The notes: a model not told the origin generated them from the letters alone. Numbered from the stretch's first letter, positions 34,195 to 42,852 are shown. The stretch is 64,000 bases of DNA from Candidatus Omnitrophota bacterium (GCA_022711115.1 JAKLFP010000007.1:82555-146554); one strand, 5' to 3'. Numbers and translations are program-made.

Positions 34195-35844
34195 ATGAAA
34201 ATCCAATGGACGAAATATAAAAAAGATGTCAGAGGTCGTGATCCCTTAGGTGTTCAGGCTATTGGTATTCATCTTTACGGTTTACTCGTCCCCGGCATCA
34301 CCAACGTAACCGATCGTTTTCGATATTATTCCTTCTACCCCTGGCTGCTAAAGATGATCGAGCAAGAAGGGGGCGTCGATAATTTCCTCCTATATCTTCG
34401 CCGAGCGGAGTTCCTCTTCGGGCTCATTTCCCATGTCCATGACGATGAAGTGCAAAAACGTTCTGCCCACGTTGTCGGGACGATGGTCATGGGGAAAGCA
34501 GTTTCAGAGCTTGAAAATAAAGGGTCGATCAGTCTCTCCAAATACACGGATCTGGATTCTGACCTCGAGTATCGCTATTTCAAGAATCCTTTGGGTGGAT
34601 TCGGCCAATATTATCTAGGCCCTCTTGGAGAATTAGGCATCCTAAGCAGGGAGGAAAAGAAGTTTTCACTGTATCCCCGGGGCCAGGTACTTGCTCAGGC
34701 CTTTGAACCCGGTCCCTATCGGGAAATGTTTTGGAAATGCGTTCAATCCGATAAATTACCCGCCCAAACCCTGCAAGAACTTCGAAAATTCTTCCCCGCC
34801 TCATCGTTAGGGCCCAGTTCTGCAGAATACAAGCTATTAAAGGATTATCTCTTTTCTGAGGACTCACCCGAAGTTCAGGAAGGGGACAGAACTTACAGGA
34901 GGCGCGACACCCTGCGATTACTTCTTCTTTTGCTGCAGGAGGTGCAGACGGAGTACGTTGATTGGTGGGAGCCTTTGAATATTTTATTTTATGGTCTCAA
35001 CAGCAAAGGAAAGAAGTTTGTCGAGCCGCCCGAGTTGAAGGATGTTGCTGATCTGTGGCGCTATTATCTAAAGCACGAGCATTTTTCGATCGGATTAAGC
35101 GCTATTTTTGTTTGCCTTCAGGAACTCATCCAAAAACAAAATATCCCCGAGCGATCGATCGCTTCCGTGTGTTGGGATAGCTTCATCAAGCAGGCTCCGG
35201 CAGCAGGGCTGCCTAAGCGACTTATCGATTGCTATAAGTTCATGAGAAAGGACCCTTCTTTTGAATCGTTCCTGAATTATCTGAAAGAAAATTATTCGAG
35301 AAGTTCACCCTGGGGCGAAGATGCTTTGAGTGAATTTTCACTGTGGAAAATTATTCGCCAGGGCGAGCCTAGTGGCGCGGATTTACTCGGCGTCGGCATA
35401 ATCCTGATTCTGATGCAGATGGTAAATAATAAGTTTTCCCCTGAAAAAATCATCGGGCAGCAGCATTTTGAGCGGCTGATTGGAGTCTATCCGGTCAATC
35501 TTCGTTTATTAGAGAAGGATGTCTCGTCCAGGTGGAAGAAGTTGCCTCTTCAGCAAGTCGTTGTGGATATTATTCGGCGTTATGTCATCCAGAGACATCT
35601 CGAAGTCGCTACCATGAAGCATTTTTCTCATGGTCTCTCCACGTTTCGTTTTATTAGGGAGCAAGGGATGTTGTTACCTACAGGTCTTGAGATCGATTAC
35701 ATCGCGGGTACAAGCCCTCGTTTGAATCAGTCTCTCCAGTATTTATCTGATCTCGGCTTTGTCGTAGAAGCAAAGCAAGGTTTTAAGCCCGGTGACGCCA
35801 AGAGAATTCAAAGCGTGCTCGGAGGGTTGAAGCATGGAGCTTGA
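34195..35844 (+). CDS. Unrecognised 549-aa protein in a nuclease cassette
   Basis: A largely helical soluble protein of 549 aa (a TTG three bases upstream is an alternative start). I do not recognise a family. The N-terminus, with IQWTKYKKDVRGRDPLGVQ and YYSFYPWLLKMIEQ, has many aromatic and charged residues; the C-terminus (GTSPRLNQSLQYLSDLGFVVEA) could be a winged helix. No ATPase, nuclease or TM motif was seen. It overlaps the PLD gene by 11 bp, and base composition matches that gene rather than the AT-rich genes before it. It may be a DNA- or ligand-sensing partner of the PLD nuclease; that is inference. Confidence 0.6.
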   Translation: MKIQWTKYKKDVRGRDPLGVQAIGIHLYGLLVPGITNVTDRFRYYSFYPWLLKMIEQEGGVDNFLLYLRRAEFLFGLISHVHDDEVQKRSAHVVGTMVMGKAVSELENKGSISLSKYTDLDSDLEYRYFKNPLGGFGQYYLGPLGELGILSREEKKFSLYPRGQVLAQAFEPGPYREMFWKCVQSDKLPAQTLQELRKFFPASSLGPSSAEYKLLKDYLFSEDSPEVQEGDRTYRRRDTLRLLLLLLQEVQTEYVDWWEPLNILFYGLNSKGKKFVEPPELKDVADLWRYYLKHEHFSIGLSAIFVCLQELIQKQNIPERSIASVCWDSFIKQAPAAGLPKRLIDCYKFMRKDPSFESFLNYLKENYSRSSPWGEDALSEFSLWKIIRQGEPSGADLLGVGIILILMQMVNNKFSPEKIIGQQHFERLIGVYPVNLRLLEKDVSSRWKKLPLQQVVVDIIRRYVIQRHLEVATMKHFSHGLSTFRFIREQGMLLPTGLEIDYIAGTSPRLNQSLQYLSDLGFVVEAKQGFKPGDAKRIQSVLGGLKHGA

Positions 35845-38329
35845 TATTCTCGAAAGGGTGAAGAAGTTCGCGCCGACCGAGTCGTATATTACGACCTTCG
35901 GCGTGGACCTTCTTTTTTATGAAAAATATTTTCTTCCGACGCTTCAACGAAGTGGTTGTTACAAGAACGTCATCTTTGTCGACGCATATCAATACGATAA
36001 AACGATGTCGGAGGGAACTGCATTGGGCTTTTCGGGTGTTGGAACAGAGTATCTTCTTCTGCCGTTCCGCGCCAATCTTGCTTTCCATCCCAAAGTCTAT
36101 TTTTTTGTAAGAGAAAAAAAGGACACGTTCCAATATCTTTGTCTTCTTGGAAGCGGCAACCTGACGCATTCCGGGCTTACGCGTAATAAAGAGCTTTTTG
36201 TTGAAATTGAAGCTGAGTCGAGCCGGAAGCCAGGGGTCATTTGGCGCGACATTATTCAATATTTCAATAAACTGTTTCTTTCTCAGGAGGGGCAACCGGT
36301 AAGGCTTGCCCAAGACTGGTTCTCCAAGAATCTTCCGCAGGAGTTTGGAAGCGATAAGGAGTCGCAGCAGCTCCGTTTTATCAGTGCCCCGGATAAGAAG
36401 AGCATCCTTTCTCAATTCAAAGAGATGGTTCCCGAAGAAAAGGTGGAAAAAATTCTTATGTTTGCCCCTTTTTTTGATGGCGGGCTTCACGCTTTGGATG
36501 CCATTGAAAAGATGTTCCTACCCAGAGAGATCGAGATCATGTTTCAGCCGCACTTGGCGCGGCTACCTAAGGATTTGTTGAGAGATTGGATTCGAAAACG
36601 GAAGCATGTTCGGCTGTTGCAGTATCGTGAAAAAGACGAGCGGCGATATCTTCACGCGAAATCGATATTAATCTCTACAAAGAAGCAGGATTACCTTTTG
36701 ATAGGCAGCGCCAATTTAACGAGCGCCGCTCTTTTGACTCACGAAGCCCAGGAAGGCAATTTCGAGGCGTGTTTTTGTGTCACGCTTCCCAAGGATTCCG
36801 AGACAACGGTGCTTGATATCGCTTCTATTTCGGAGTCTGCCAAGATCGACGATCTGGATATCTTGCCGGAACTTGTCCTGGAGCAAAAGGAAAGCGTGTA
36901 TTCAGATTTGCGGTTTACTTCGGCCGTCTGTACCGGGCAACGGTATGAATTCTTTTTGGATCCTGAAACTCCTAAGGCGAAAGCAACGCTGGAGGCCATC
37001 AGGTTTGACGGTGCGATTATAGAGAACTTTCTCGACGCGCAGCTTAGTGTTGGGGACCAACCCCGGATAAGCTTCCTGGATAAGAACCAAGCGCTGCTCA
37101 ATGCGGTTTCTGTTCGTCTCAGGGATGCAAAGGGCAAGCCCGGGTTGTGGACCCCGATCACGCGTTTTGAGAATCTAAGGCGAATCTTGCAGTCATCCCG
37201 CGGCAAAGTAGATCAGATCAGAGATCAATTCTTGAGCGCTGTGACGGAGGAGGGTGAAGAGCACTATTTGAATTTGATGATGGAATACCTGATCGACCAA
37301 ACCGTAGAAGAACAAAAAAACCGGATAGCCTCGAAGTCGAAGGGGCAAAAGGATGCCACAGGAGGTTCCGAGGACTCATCGGGTTATCAGATAGGAGATG
37401 CCAAACTGCCGGAAAGGCATCGGCGAGAAGAATCATGGGATCTCGGGGATCTTGGTTTTGTGAGCGGGTTCGATTATTTGATTCACGCGATCAAACAAAA
37501 AAAAACAAGCAAGTATCGTGATGCCGATGCAAAGGAGCTCCGGGTTGAAGGGGAGGGCGAAGAAGACCAATATGACAAGGCGATCAATGAGAAACTGGGT
37601 GAAGAGCAGAAAATCAAACGCGATCTTTATTCCCTTGCAAAGCAATTGGCTTATTACAGACGAAAATTCAAATCAGTCGCGCAATCTAATGATCCCGCTT
37701 TTGGTAACGGGTTTTCTTTGGTTTGTTTCTTTTTATTAACGGCTCTGCCCCATGTCCCACATCTGAGTAAGAGATTTCCGAAGGGGCAAGCAATGAGTAA
37801 TGAAGTCTGGGAAGAGTTCATTATGAACGCAGCTTTTGAGATCGGCCGACGGATCTACTCGGGGGATGGTAAGGCGAAACTATCGGTCGGCTATGTCAGT
37901 GAGGAAGTGCTCGAGGTATCCCTTTCGGCTTTAAGTTATGTTATCTCGACGATATTTATTTTTATCAAGCGCAGCGCGGAGCAATATGGGGACGACCAAT
38001 TTTTTTACGCCTTGGTTCTAACGAGAATTATGATGATCTTGACTGCGATGCTTGAGGCAATGCCCGGCAGCACTCAGACGAAGATTGAAGCGCTTCGGGC
38101 AAAGCTGGTTGACGTTACCGAGAATTTCCCTTGCGGATGGCTTCATGTCCAGAAATACCAAGAAGATTTTTTGATATGCGTAGCGGATTTTGTTGATCGA
38201 GTGCCTAAAAAGGAAACGACAATTGGCCCCATAAAGATCGTTTCGGGGTCTAAAGGAGAGCTGGAGTTTTCATGTCGGGGCAGGAGGATATCGCTCTGGT
38301 CCAACGACCTGGCAGAGCTTAAATATTGA
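35834..38329 (+). CDS. PLD-superfamily (two-HKD) nuclease-like protein
   Basis: 831 aa. Two PLD motifs are present. Motif 1: AFHPKVYFF (H85, K87) followed by LLGSGNLTHSGLTRNKE. Motif 2: YLHAKSILI (H274, K276) followed by LLIGSANLTSAALL. The N-terminus ITTFGVDLLFYEKYFLP is typical of the helicase-associated PLD nuclease group, but no helicase domain follows. Residues about 500-830 are a helical C-terminal region of unknown type. Coupled to the 549-aa gene upstream. Possible role: effector nuclease of a GIY-YIG/unknown/PLD defence cassette. Confidence 0.78.
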   Translation: MELDILERVKKFAPTESYITTFGVDLLFYEKYFLPTLQRSGCYKNVIFVDAYQYDKTMSEGTALGFSGVGTEYLLLPFRANLAFHPKVYFFVREKKDTFQYLCLLGSGNLTHSGLTRNKELFVEIEAESSRKPGVIWRDIIQYFNKLFLSQEGQPVRLAQDWFSKNLPQEFGSDKESQQLRFISAPDKKSILSQFKEMVPEEKVEKILMFAPFFDGGLHALDAIEKMFLPREIEIMFQPHLARLPKDLLRDWIRKRKHVRLLQYREKDERRYLHAKSILISTKKQDYLLIGSANLTSAALLTHEAQEGNFEACFCVTLPKDSETTVLDIASISESAKIDDLDILPELVLEQKESVYSDLRFTSAVCTGQRYEFFLDPETPKAKATLEAIRFDGAIIENFLDAQLSVGDQPRISFLDKNQALLNAVSVRLRDAKGKPGLWTPITRFENLRRILQSSRGKVDQIRDQFLSAVTEEGEEHYLNLMMEYLIDQTVEEQKNRIASKSKGQKDATGGSEDSSGYQIGDAKLPERHRREESWDLGDLGFVSGFDYLIHAIKQKKTSKYRDADAKELRVEGEGEEDQYDKAINEKLGEEQKIKRDLYSLAKQLAYYRRKFKSVAQSNDPAFGNGFSLVCFFLLTALPHVPHLSKRFPKGQAMSNEVWEEFIMNAAFEIGRRIYSGDGKAKLSVGYVSEEVLEVSLSALSYVISTIFIFIKRSAEQYGDDQFFYALVLTRIMMILTAMLEAMPGSTQTKIEALRAKLVDVTENFPCGWLHVQKYQEDFLICVADFVDRVPKKETTIGPIKIVSGSKGELEFSCRGRRISLWSNDLAELKY

Positions 38330-38374
38330 TATAAATATTTTGATATTTTCATTTGATTTTAAATGTCACTTTAC

Positions 38375-38403
38375 TTGACGTCTATTCCGGGCGGTGTTAA
38401 GCT
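38375..38403 (+). promoter_or_regulatory. Promoter candidate for the 38.4-38.7 kb RNA
   Basis: TTGACG (38375-38380), a 17-bp spacer and TAAGCT (38398-38403). This would start a transcript near 38410, before three loop-repeat hairpins and a terminator. The -10 match is moderate. Confidence 0.5.
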
Positions 38404-38409
38404 TCCGTC

Positions 38410-38658
38410 CGAAGAGCAAAATTTATGAGGATGAAGTTTTTCTGATGATAGAGCATCACGGACGTTCTGCCAGTGATGCTGTTTTAAACTAGTAAGCTGC
38501 TGTTGTAGCTGTCAGGGCTACAGCACGAACCGAAGATGAATGAGGATGGTTCTGTGCTGTGGCCTATTTTGTTTTTGGGCAGGTTGGATTTCTCCCTGCT
38601 CAGTTAACTGAGGCCGCGTACGCGAACATGAGGATAGGGGCGCGTAGGCGGCCTTTTT
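38410..38658 (+). ncRNA. Candidate structured RNA with three ATGAGGAT loops
   Basis: A 368-bp non-coding gap (38330-38697) holds three hairpins whose apical loops each contain ATGAGGAT. H1: AAAATTT/AAGTTTT, loop copy at 38425-38432. H2: 16-bp stem 38516-38531 / 38548-38564 with one bulged T, copy at 38540-38547. H3: 13-bp GC-rich stem 38612-38624 / 38641-38653, copy at 38628-38635, followed by TTTTT. A further stem, AGCATCAC/GTGATGCT (38452-38480), lies between H1 and H2. Stem sequences are unrelated while the loop word is constant, which is the mark of a selected binding motif. The AGGA in a loop recalls CsrA/RsmA-binding RNAs, but that is inference. No coding potential was seen. Confidence 0.6.
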
Positions 38659-38681
38659 GCGTCTACAGGAAGTTAACTGAG
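38599..38681. repeat. AGTTAACTGAG direct repeats flanking hairpin 3
   Basis: AGTTAACTGAG occurs at 38602-38612, where it is part of the perfect 14-bp palindrome CTCAGTTAACTGAG (38599-38612), and again at 38671-38681, 69 bp later, just before the RBS of the methylase gene. It may be a regulator site controlling the downstream genes. Confidence 0.55.
38611..38658 (+). terminator. Intrinsic terminator (hairpin 3) of the candidate RNA
   Basis: GGCCGCGTACGCG (38612-38624) pairs with CGCGTAGGCGGCC (38641-38653) with one G-G mismatch, followed by five T (38654-38658). The loop also carries the third ATGAGGAT copy. Confidence 0.75.
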
Positions 38682-38697
38682 AAAAGGAGACTCAAAA

Positions 38698-39960
38698 ATG
38701 AAGATTCCAGAAAATGTGATTAAAAGAATCAAAATCTCAAGTATTAAAGGAGCAGACTATAACCCACGAGCTGATCTTCAGCCCGGTGATCCTCGGTATG
38801 AAAAAATAAAAAACTTCACTGCCAAATATGGAGATGCCGGGGTCCTTGTGTGGAATAAGCGAACAAAGACATTAATTTCGGGGCATCAGAGGCTTAAGAT
38901 TTTCAAAGAACTTGGGCTTACGGAAGTCTATGCCCGTGTGGTTAATGTGTCCGTTCATGACGAAAAGATTATGAATATTGCCTTGAACCAGCTTGGGGGC
39001 ATGTGGATCGAGGAAATGCTCAAGCCGATGTTGGTGGAGCTTGGTCAATTGCCGGAGGTTGATTTGACGCTGACCGGTTTTGATTTGCCCGATATCGATA
39101 GCATTTTGGACAAATATGCAGATGACCAGGAAATTATTCAAGAAATGCCTGAGTCCGTCGAGCCTCACAAAGAACCAATCACTCGGATTGGCGAAGTTAT
39201 TGCTCTTGGAGAACACAGGGTTATGTGCGGAGACTCGACTGATTTTAAATCTGTCGAGGCTCTTATGGGTGGCGAGCGCGCTGGTTTGGTGCTGACTGAT
39301 CCGCCTTATTGTGCCAATTATTCTGCAGAGCAGAGACCTACCAACAAACGTGAAACTCCACGGTGGGCGCCGATTTTGAATGATGATCTTTCGGAAAGTG
39401 AGTACGCATCGTTCCTTGAGAAGTCATTCAGTAATATGCGGCAGTTTCTCGCACCTGGGGCAGTGTCGTACATTTTTAACGGGTTTGCCCAATTCGGGAA
39501 AATGTACGATCTGCTTACCGCGCTCGATTTTCATGTCGGCGGTGTAATCGTGTGGGAAAAACCAAATTTTTCACCATCCTTTGCAGACTATCAATGGCAA
39601 TGCGAATTTCTGCTCTACTCCTGGTTGAACGGAAATGGCGCGCATCGATGGTATGGACCGCCGGACGAGACAAATATTTGGAAAATTTCTCGTTCTTCAA
39701 AAATCTCCCACCCCACAACCAAGCCTGTGGAACTTGCGATGCGCGCGTTGCGAAATAGCAGTCAGCGCGGAGATGTGGTTCTCGATCTGTTCTTAGGTAG
39801 TGGTTCGACTCTGTTTGCCGCAGAACGACTAAAGCGAAGATGCTTTGGACTTGAGCTAGATGCCCGATATGTCGACGGGATCGCGACGAACTTCATAAAA
39901 AACTTCGGGCGTGAAAGCGTTAGCCCAGAAATCTTCGAGCGTTACGGAAAGGAGGTGTGA
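38698..39960 (+). CDS. ParB-N domain + DNA (N4-cytosine/N6-adenine) methyltransferase
   Basis: 420 aa. The N-terminal ParB/Srx-like nuclease-fold part reads IKISSIKGADYNPRAD...LVWNKRTKTLISGHQRLKIFKELG. From about residue 160 is a beta-class amino-methyltransferase: VMCGDST, LTDPPYCANY (motif IV, DPPY), HPTTKPVELAMRAL and VLDLFLGSGSTLFAAERL (SAM motif I). This fusion is characteristic of phages and prophages, often beside the terminase genes, as here. Good RBS AAAAGGAG upstream. It may protect element DNA from the host or from its own type I enzyme. Confidence 0.92.
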   Translation: MKIPENVIKRIKISSIKGADYNPRADLQPGDPRYEKIKNFTAKYGDAGVLVWNKRTKTLISGHQRLKIFKELGLTEVYARVVNVSVHDEKIMNIALNQLGGMWIEEMLKPMLVELGQLPEVDLTLTGFDLPDIDSILDKYADDQEIIQEMPESVEPHKEPITRIGEVIALGEHRVMCGDSTDFKSVEALMGGERAGLVLTDPPYCANYSAEQRPTNKRETPRWAPILNDDLSESEYASFLEKSFSNMRQFLAPGAVSYIFNGFAQFGKMYDLLTALDFHVGGVIVWEKPNFSPSFADYQWQCEFLLYSWLNGNGAHRWYGPPDETNIWKISRSSKISHPTTKPVELAMRALRNSSQRGDVVLDLFLGSGSTLFAAERLKRRCFGLELDARYVDGIATNFIKNFGRESVSPEIFERYGKEV

Positions 39961-39961
39961 T

Positions 39962-40618
39962 ATGGCTTCAGAGAAACCAGAAATAAGCGCTCTTCAGATT
40001 CTCGAAGATATCCGTTCCGGGAAAGAAGACCCGAAGCTTTTTGACCGCGAAAAGCGTTTGGCGTGCGGGGCGTGGCTGAAAGGGCAGGGCTACTCAACAG
40101 CTCACATCGCGCAAATCCTGAAAATGTCGGATCGACAAGCCCGTCGGGATTTCGAAATCATTAGAGCTCGAATGGTGCTGGCTTTCGACGAGAAATTCAT
40201 CAAAGAAATGGTCAGCGAATTCGTCCACGAGCTCTATGACCACCACGGATCCATGAAGCGGCATGCCCGCGGCAAGGATTTGAGCAACCAAGAGAAGATC
40301 GTTGCCGAGGCCCAGGCATGGAAAATCCTAAACGAGGGGATTGCTCGCTTGCAGGCATTGGGTGTGCTACCGGCCCAAAATTCGCAGGTCGGCCCCGGAT
40401 TGGGTCTTGACGGCAATGCCGGCGAGGCCACTCCTGAAAAAATGCGTGAAATGCTTGTGGAGTATGAAAATGCAGCTCAGGCAGCCGGGTCTTTGGACAA
40501 AGAGACGCAGGCGAAAATCGTAGAGTTCAATAAGCGGATCGACGCCTTGGCGATTGTCCGCGATATTAAAAAACTGGAAGGCGAATCACTGAAAGAAAAG
40601 GAGACGGAAAATGAGTGA
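39962..40618 (+). CDS. Terminase small subunit-like protein
   Basis: 218 aa from ATG 39962 (RBS GGAGGTG, 1 bp after the methylase stop). An HTH-like segment, CGAWLKGQGYSTAHIAQILKMSDRQARRDFEII, is near residues 34-66, followed by helical regions and a charged C-terminus. Position directly upstream of, and overlapping by 8 bp, the large terminase gene suggests the DNA-recognition (small) subunit. Sequence alone would support only an HTH DNA-binding protein. Confidence 0.65.
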   Translation: MASEKPEISALQILEDIRSGKEDPKLFDREKRLACGAWLKGQGYSTAHIAQILKMSDRQARRDFEIIRARMVLAFDEKFIKEMVSEFVHELYDHHGSMKRHARGKDLSNQEKIVAEAQAWKILNEGIARLQALGVLPAQNSQVGPGLGLDGNAGEATPEKMREMLVEYENAAQAAGSLDKETQAKIVEFNKRIDALAIVRDIKKLEGESLKEKETENE

Positions 40619-42263
40619 CAATATTTTTGATGATATGGAGAATTCAAAAAAAGAAAAAGCCAGTAAGGACTTGTTGTTTTTCGCGACCACGTATTTTCCA
40701 AAATACTGCACCCTCTCGTTTTCTATGATGCATAAAGAGATGGCCGCATCGCTTCAGGAAATGACGTTTTCGCGGAAAAAACGCTATGCCTTTGCAGCGC
40801 CTCGCGGCTATGCAAAAAGTACCTTTGTGACCTTGATCTATGTTTTGTGGTGCATTTGCTACAAGTACGAGACTTGTATCGTGATTGCATCAAGCACGAA
40901 GGATCAATCGCGGAGACTCCTTTCTCATATTCGCAAGGAGCTCGAATCCAACCCGCTTTTGCGGAGAGCATTCCCGGAAGTCATCTTGCGCCCGTTGGCG
41001 AGATGGAGCCAGGAGGAGATTATCTGCAAAAACGGCGTTTCCGTATCTATTTCCAGCCCGCAGCATAGGAGCCGCGGTTTGCGTAATGCGGAAGCGAAAC
41101 CCGGGTTGATTATTTTGGACGATGCGGATAGCGATGACAGTGTCCGCAAGCCTGAACAGCGCGAAAAGACTTTCGAGTGGTTCTCAAAAGTCGTGATGTA
41201 CTTGGGATCTGATATCGCGAATATAGTCGCGGTCGGCACGATCATGCATCATGACTCCTTGCTTGCCAAAATGATCCGGAAAGAAGATGAATTTTCGAGA
41301 TGGGTTTCCAAGAAATATAGGGCGATCATCGCGGATGCTAATCATTCGGATCTCTGGGAGCAGTGGCGCCGGATTCTACATAACCGAAATCTCGCCTGGG
41401 ATCAAAACAGCGCGGAAGCGGCTATGAGGTTCTATGAGGAAAATAAAACGCAGATGCTCCTTGGCGCGGAGGTTCTTTGGAAGGAAAAGGAAGATTACCT
41501 GAGTCTCATGCTTCTCCAGGAGCAGGGAAGCGCTTCCTTTTATTCCGAGAAAATGAACGAACCTCTTACGGAGGCCAGCGTACGCAAGGAGGAGATCGCC
41601 TTTTATGACGAAGGGCTTTTTGCGGATGTGGGAAGCATTTTCCAGCAGCTGTCTGCCAAGGGTATAAAAACGACCTCAGTCGGCGCGTGCGATCCTTCCT
41701 CCGGAAGACCTCGCGGGGATTATTCCGCGATCGTCACAGCCTATGTGACGACAGATAAAGAAATATACGTCGTAGACGCCGAGCAGGTTCGCTGTGATTT
41801 TTCTACGCTGATGGACAAAATCTATCAGTATCACAAGCTGCGAAAATTCCAATCTTTTTTCTATGAAGAAAATGGAATGCAGTATTGGCTCGGAGGTGAA
41901 CTGCAAAAGAAGTATAAGGACTTGCCCGTGAAGCCTGTGAAAAACACGGACCCGAAGGATGCGAGGATTCAGAAGCTTCTCTTCTACATTCGCAGCGGTC
42001 GGGTGAAGCTGTCGAAGCGCCTTACGGATCTTATCCGTCAGGTAACGACTTATCCGTATTGCGATCACGACGATTTGTTGGACGCGCTGTCTATGATCCT
42101 GGATGCTCCGGACGGTCCGGATTGGGAATTTCGTCTTAAAGTTCTCAAGATGTTTGCTCCAGGGCCAGGTTCTGATAAATATCGATCCTGGAAAAAGACC
42201 TACCTAGCCAATGGTACCATCATTGAAGGGCCTGGTGATTTTGTGGGTGGGGTTCTCCGTTAG
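40611..42263 (+). CDS. Phage terminase large subunit (ATPase + nuclease)
   Basis: 550 aa. Walker A variant APRGYAKST near residues 63-71, Walker B GLIILDDAD near residue 165, and the coupling region VAVGTIMHHDSLL. The C-terminal RNase H-like nuclease has ACDPSSGRPRGDYSA (about residue 359), FYEENGMQYW and CDHDDLLDALSMI (about residue 485), giving the acidic catalytic set. TerL packages phage DNA into capsids. No portal, protease, capsid or tail gene is recognisable in the 20 kb downstream, so packaging in trans or a remnant/satellite is possible. Confidence 0.9.
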   Translation: MSDNIFDDMENSKKEKASKDLLFFATTYFPKYCTLSFSMMHKEMAASLQEMTFSRKKRYAFAAPRGYAKSTFVTLIYVLWCICYKYETCIVIASSTKDQSRRLLSHIRKELESNPLLRRAFPEVILRPLARWSQEEIICKNGVSVSISSPQHRSRGLRNAEAKPGLIILDDADSDDSVRKPEQREKTFEWFSKVVMYLGSDIANIVAVGTIMHHDSLLAKMIRKEDEFSRWVSKKYRAIIADANHSDLWEQWRRILHNRNLAWDQNSAEAAMRFYEENKTQMLLGAEVLWKEKEDYLSLMLLQEQGSASFYSEKMNEPLTEASVRKEEIAFYDEGLFADVGSIFQQLSAKGIKTTSVGACDPSSGRPRGDYSAIVTAYVTTDKEIYVVDAEQVRCDFSTLMDKIYQYHKLRKFQSFFYEENGMQYWLGGELQKKYKDLPVKPVKNTDPKDARIQKLLFYIRSGRVKLSKRLTDLIRQVTTYPYCDHDDLLDALSMILDAPDGPDWEFRLKVLKMFAPGPGSDKYRSWKKTYLANGTIIEGPGDFVGGVLR

Positions 42264-42305
42264 GACTTGCTATAACCCGCGGCGTATGGATGTATGTCAT
42301 GCGCC

Positions 42306-42602
42306 ATGAAAAAGAAAGAGTACGACAGAAAGTTCCTGCGGCTGGTCGTGATCATCTACCGTCTGGCCACGACCGGCCGCATCCGAACCACCGATCTTGC
42401 CCGAGCTGGTGGCGTTACCATCCGCACCGTCCAGAGAGACCTTGCCCTTATTGAAAGGGGAGGTTTTCCCTTAGTCCGTACCCCCGCCGGGTGGCAGTTT
42501 GTAGAGGGGTTCCGCCTTAATCTCCCGTCTTTTCCCAATAGAAGGAAGTTTTTTAAACCCGGTGCCGGGGTGTCTAAAAAAATATATACGAGGCGGCGAT
42601 AA
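42306..42602 (+). CDS. HTH-only protein, paralogue of the downstream WYL regulator
   Basis: 98 aa (an ATG at 42294 would add four residues). An HTH of the HTH_11/DeoR-like type, FLRLVVIIYRLATTGRIRTTDLARAGGVTIRTVQRDLALIERGGFPLV, lines up with residues 1-75 of the HTH-WYL protein at 42839. The WYL domain is missing; the end is a short basic tail. It could compete with the full protein for DNA. No good RBS. Confidence 0.7.
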   Translation: MKKKEYDRKFLRLVVIIYRLATTGRIRTTDLARAGGVTIRTVQRDLALIERGGFPLVRTPAGWQFVEGFRLNLPSFPNRRKFFKPGAGVSKKIYTRRR

Positions 42603-42603
42603 A

Positions 42604-42637
42604 GCGACATAATGTTGTCGCGATGGCCTGTTAGGAT
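42604..42637 (+). promoter_or_regulatory. Dyad promoter copy B
   Basis: GCGACATAATGTTGTCGC (42604-42621, perfect 6+6 arms), 10 bp, then TAGGAT (42632-42637). The next start codon (ATG 42646) lies only 8 bp past the -10, so its mRNA would be nearly leaderless if transcribed from here. Confidence 0.65.
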
Positions 42638-42645
42638 CTCATTAT

Positions 42646-42852
42646 ATGGAAAGTCGAATTGGGTGGTTTCTTTTAGGAATCGTTGCTGCAGTGGGCACCG
42701 GTTTGGGGATTCTGTCAGGCTTTTTATTTATCCAGAACAGACGAATGAAGCGGCGGTTTTGCGAACTTATGCACGACAAGGGAGCCCTTACCGCGCAGGT
42801 TTCAATTTTGGAGGACGCGCTCAAAGCGAAGGAGAGTTATGACCAAAAATAA
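42646..42852 (+). CDS. Small single-TM protein
   Basis: 68 aa. One N-terminal TM segment (about residues 7-29, GWFLLGIVAAVGTGLGILSGFLFI) followed by a basic stretch (NRRMKRRF) and a short helix, so C-terminus in the cytoplasm by the positive-inside rule. No family recognised; phage small membrane proteins of this type are often holins or spanin-like, but nothing specific supports that. Overlaps the WYL gene by 14 bp and has dyad promoter B directly upstream. Confidence 0.6.
   Translation: MESRIGWFLLGIVAAVGTGLGILSGFLFIQNRRMKRRFCELMHDKGALTAQVSILEDALKAKESYDQK

Noticed and set aside
38442..38448. CTGATGA next to a stem, as in a hammerhead ribozyme core
   Set aside because: The stem that follows (AGCATCAC/GTGATGCT) is not followed by the required GAAA and no cleavage-site helix could be drawn.
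38425..38635. ATGAGGAT as an MS2 coat-protein operator
   Set aside because: The MS2 operator needs a tetraloop AUUA/AUCA with a bulged A in a defined short stem; here the word is wholly in larger loops.
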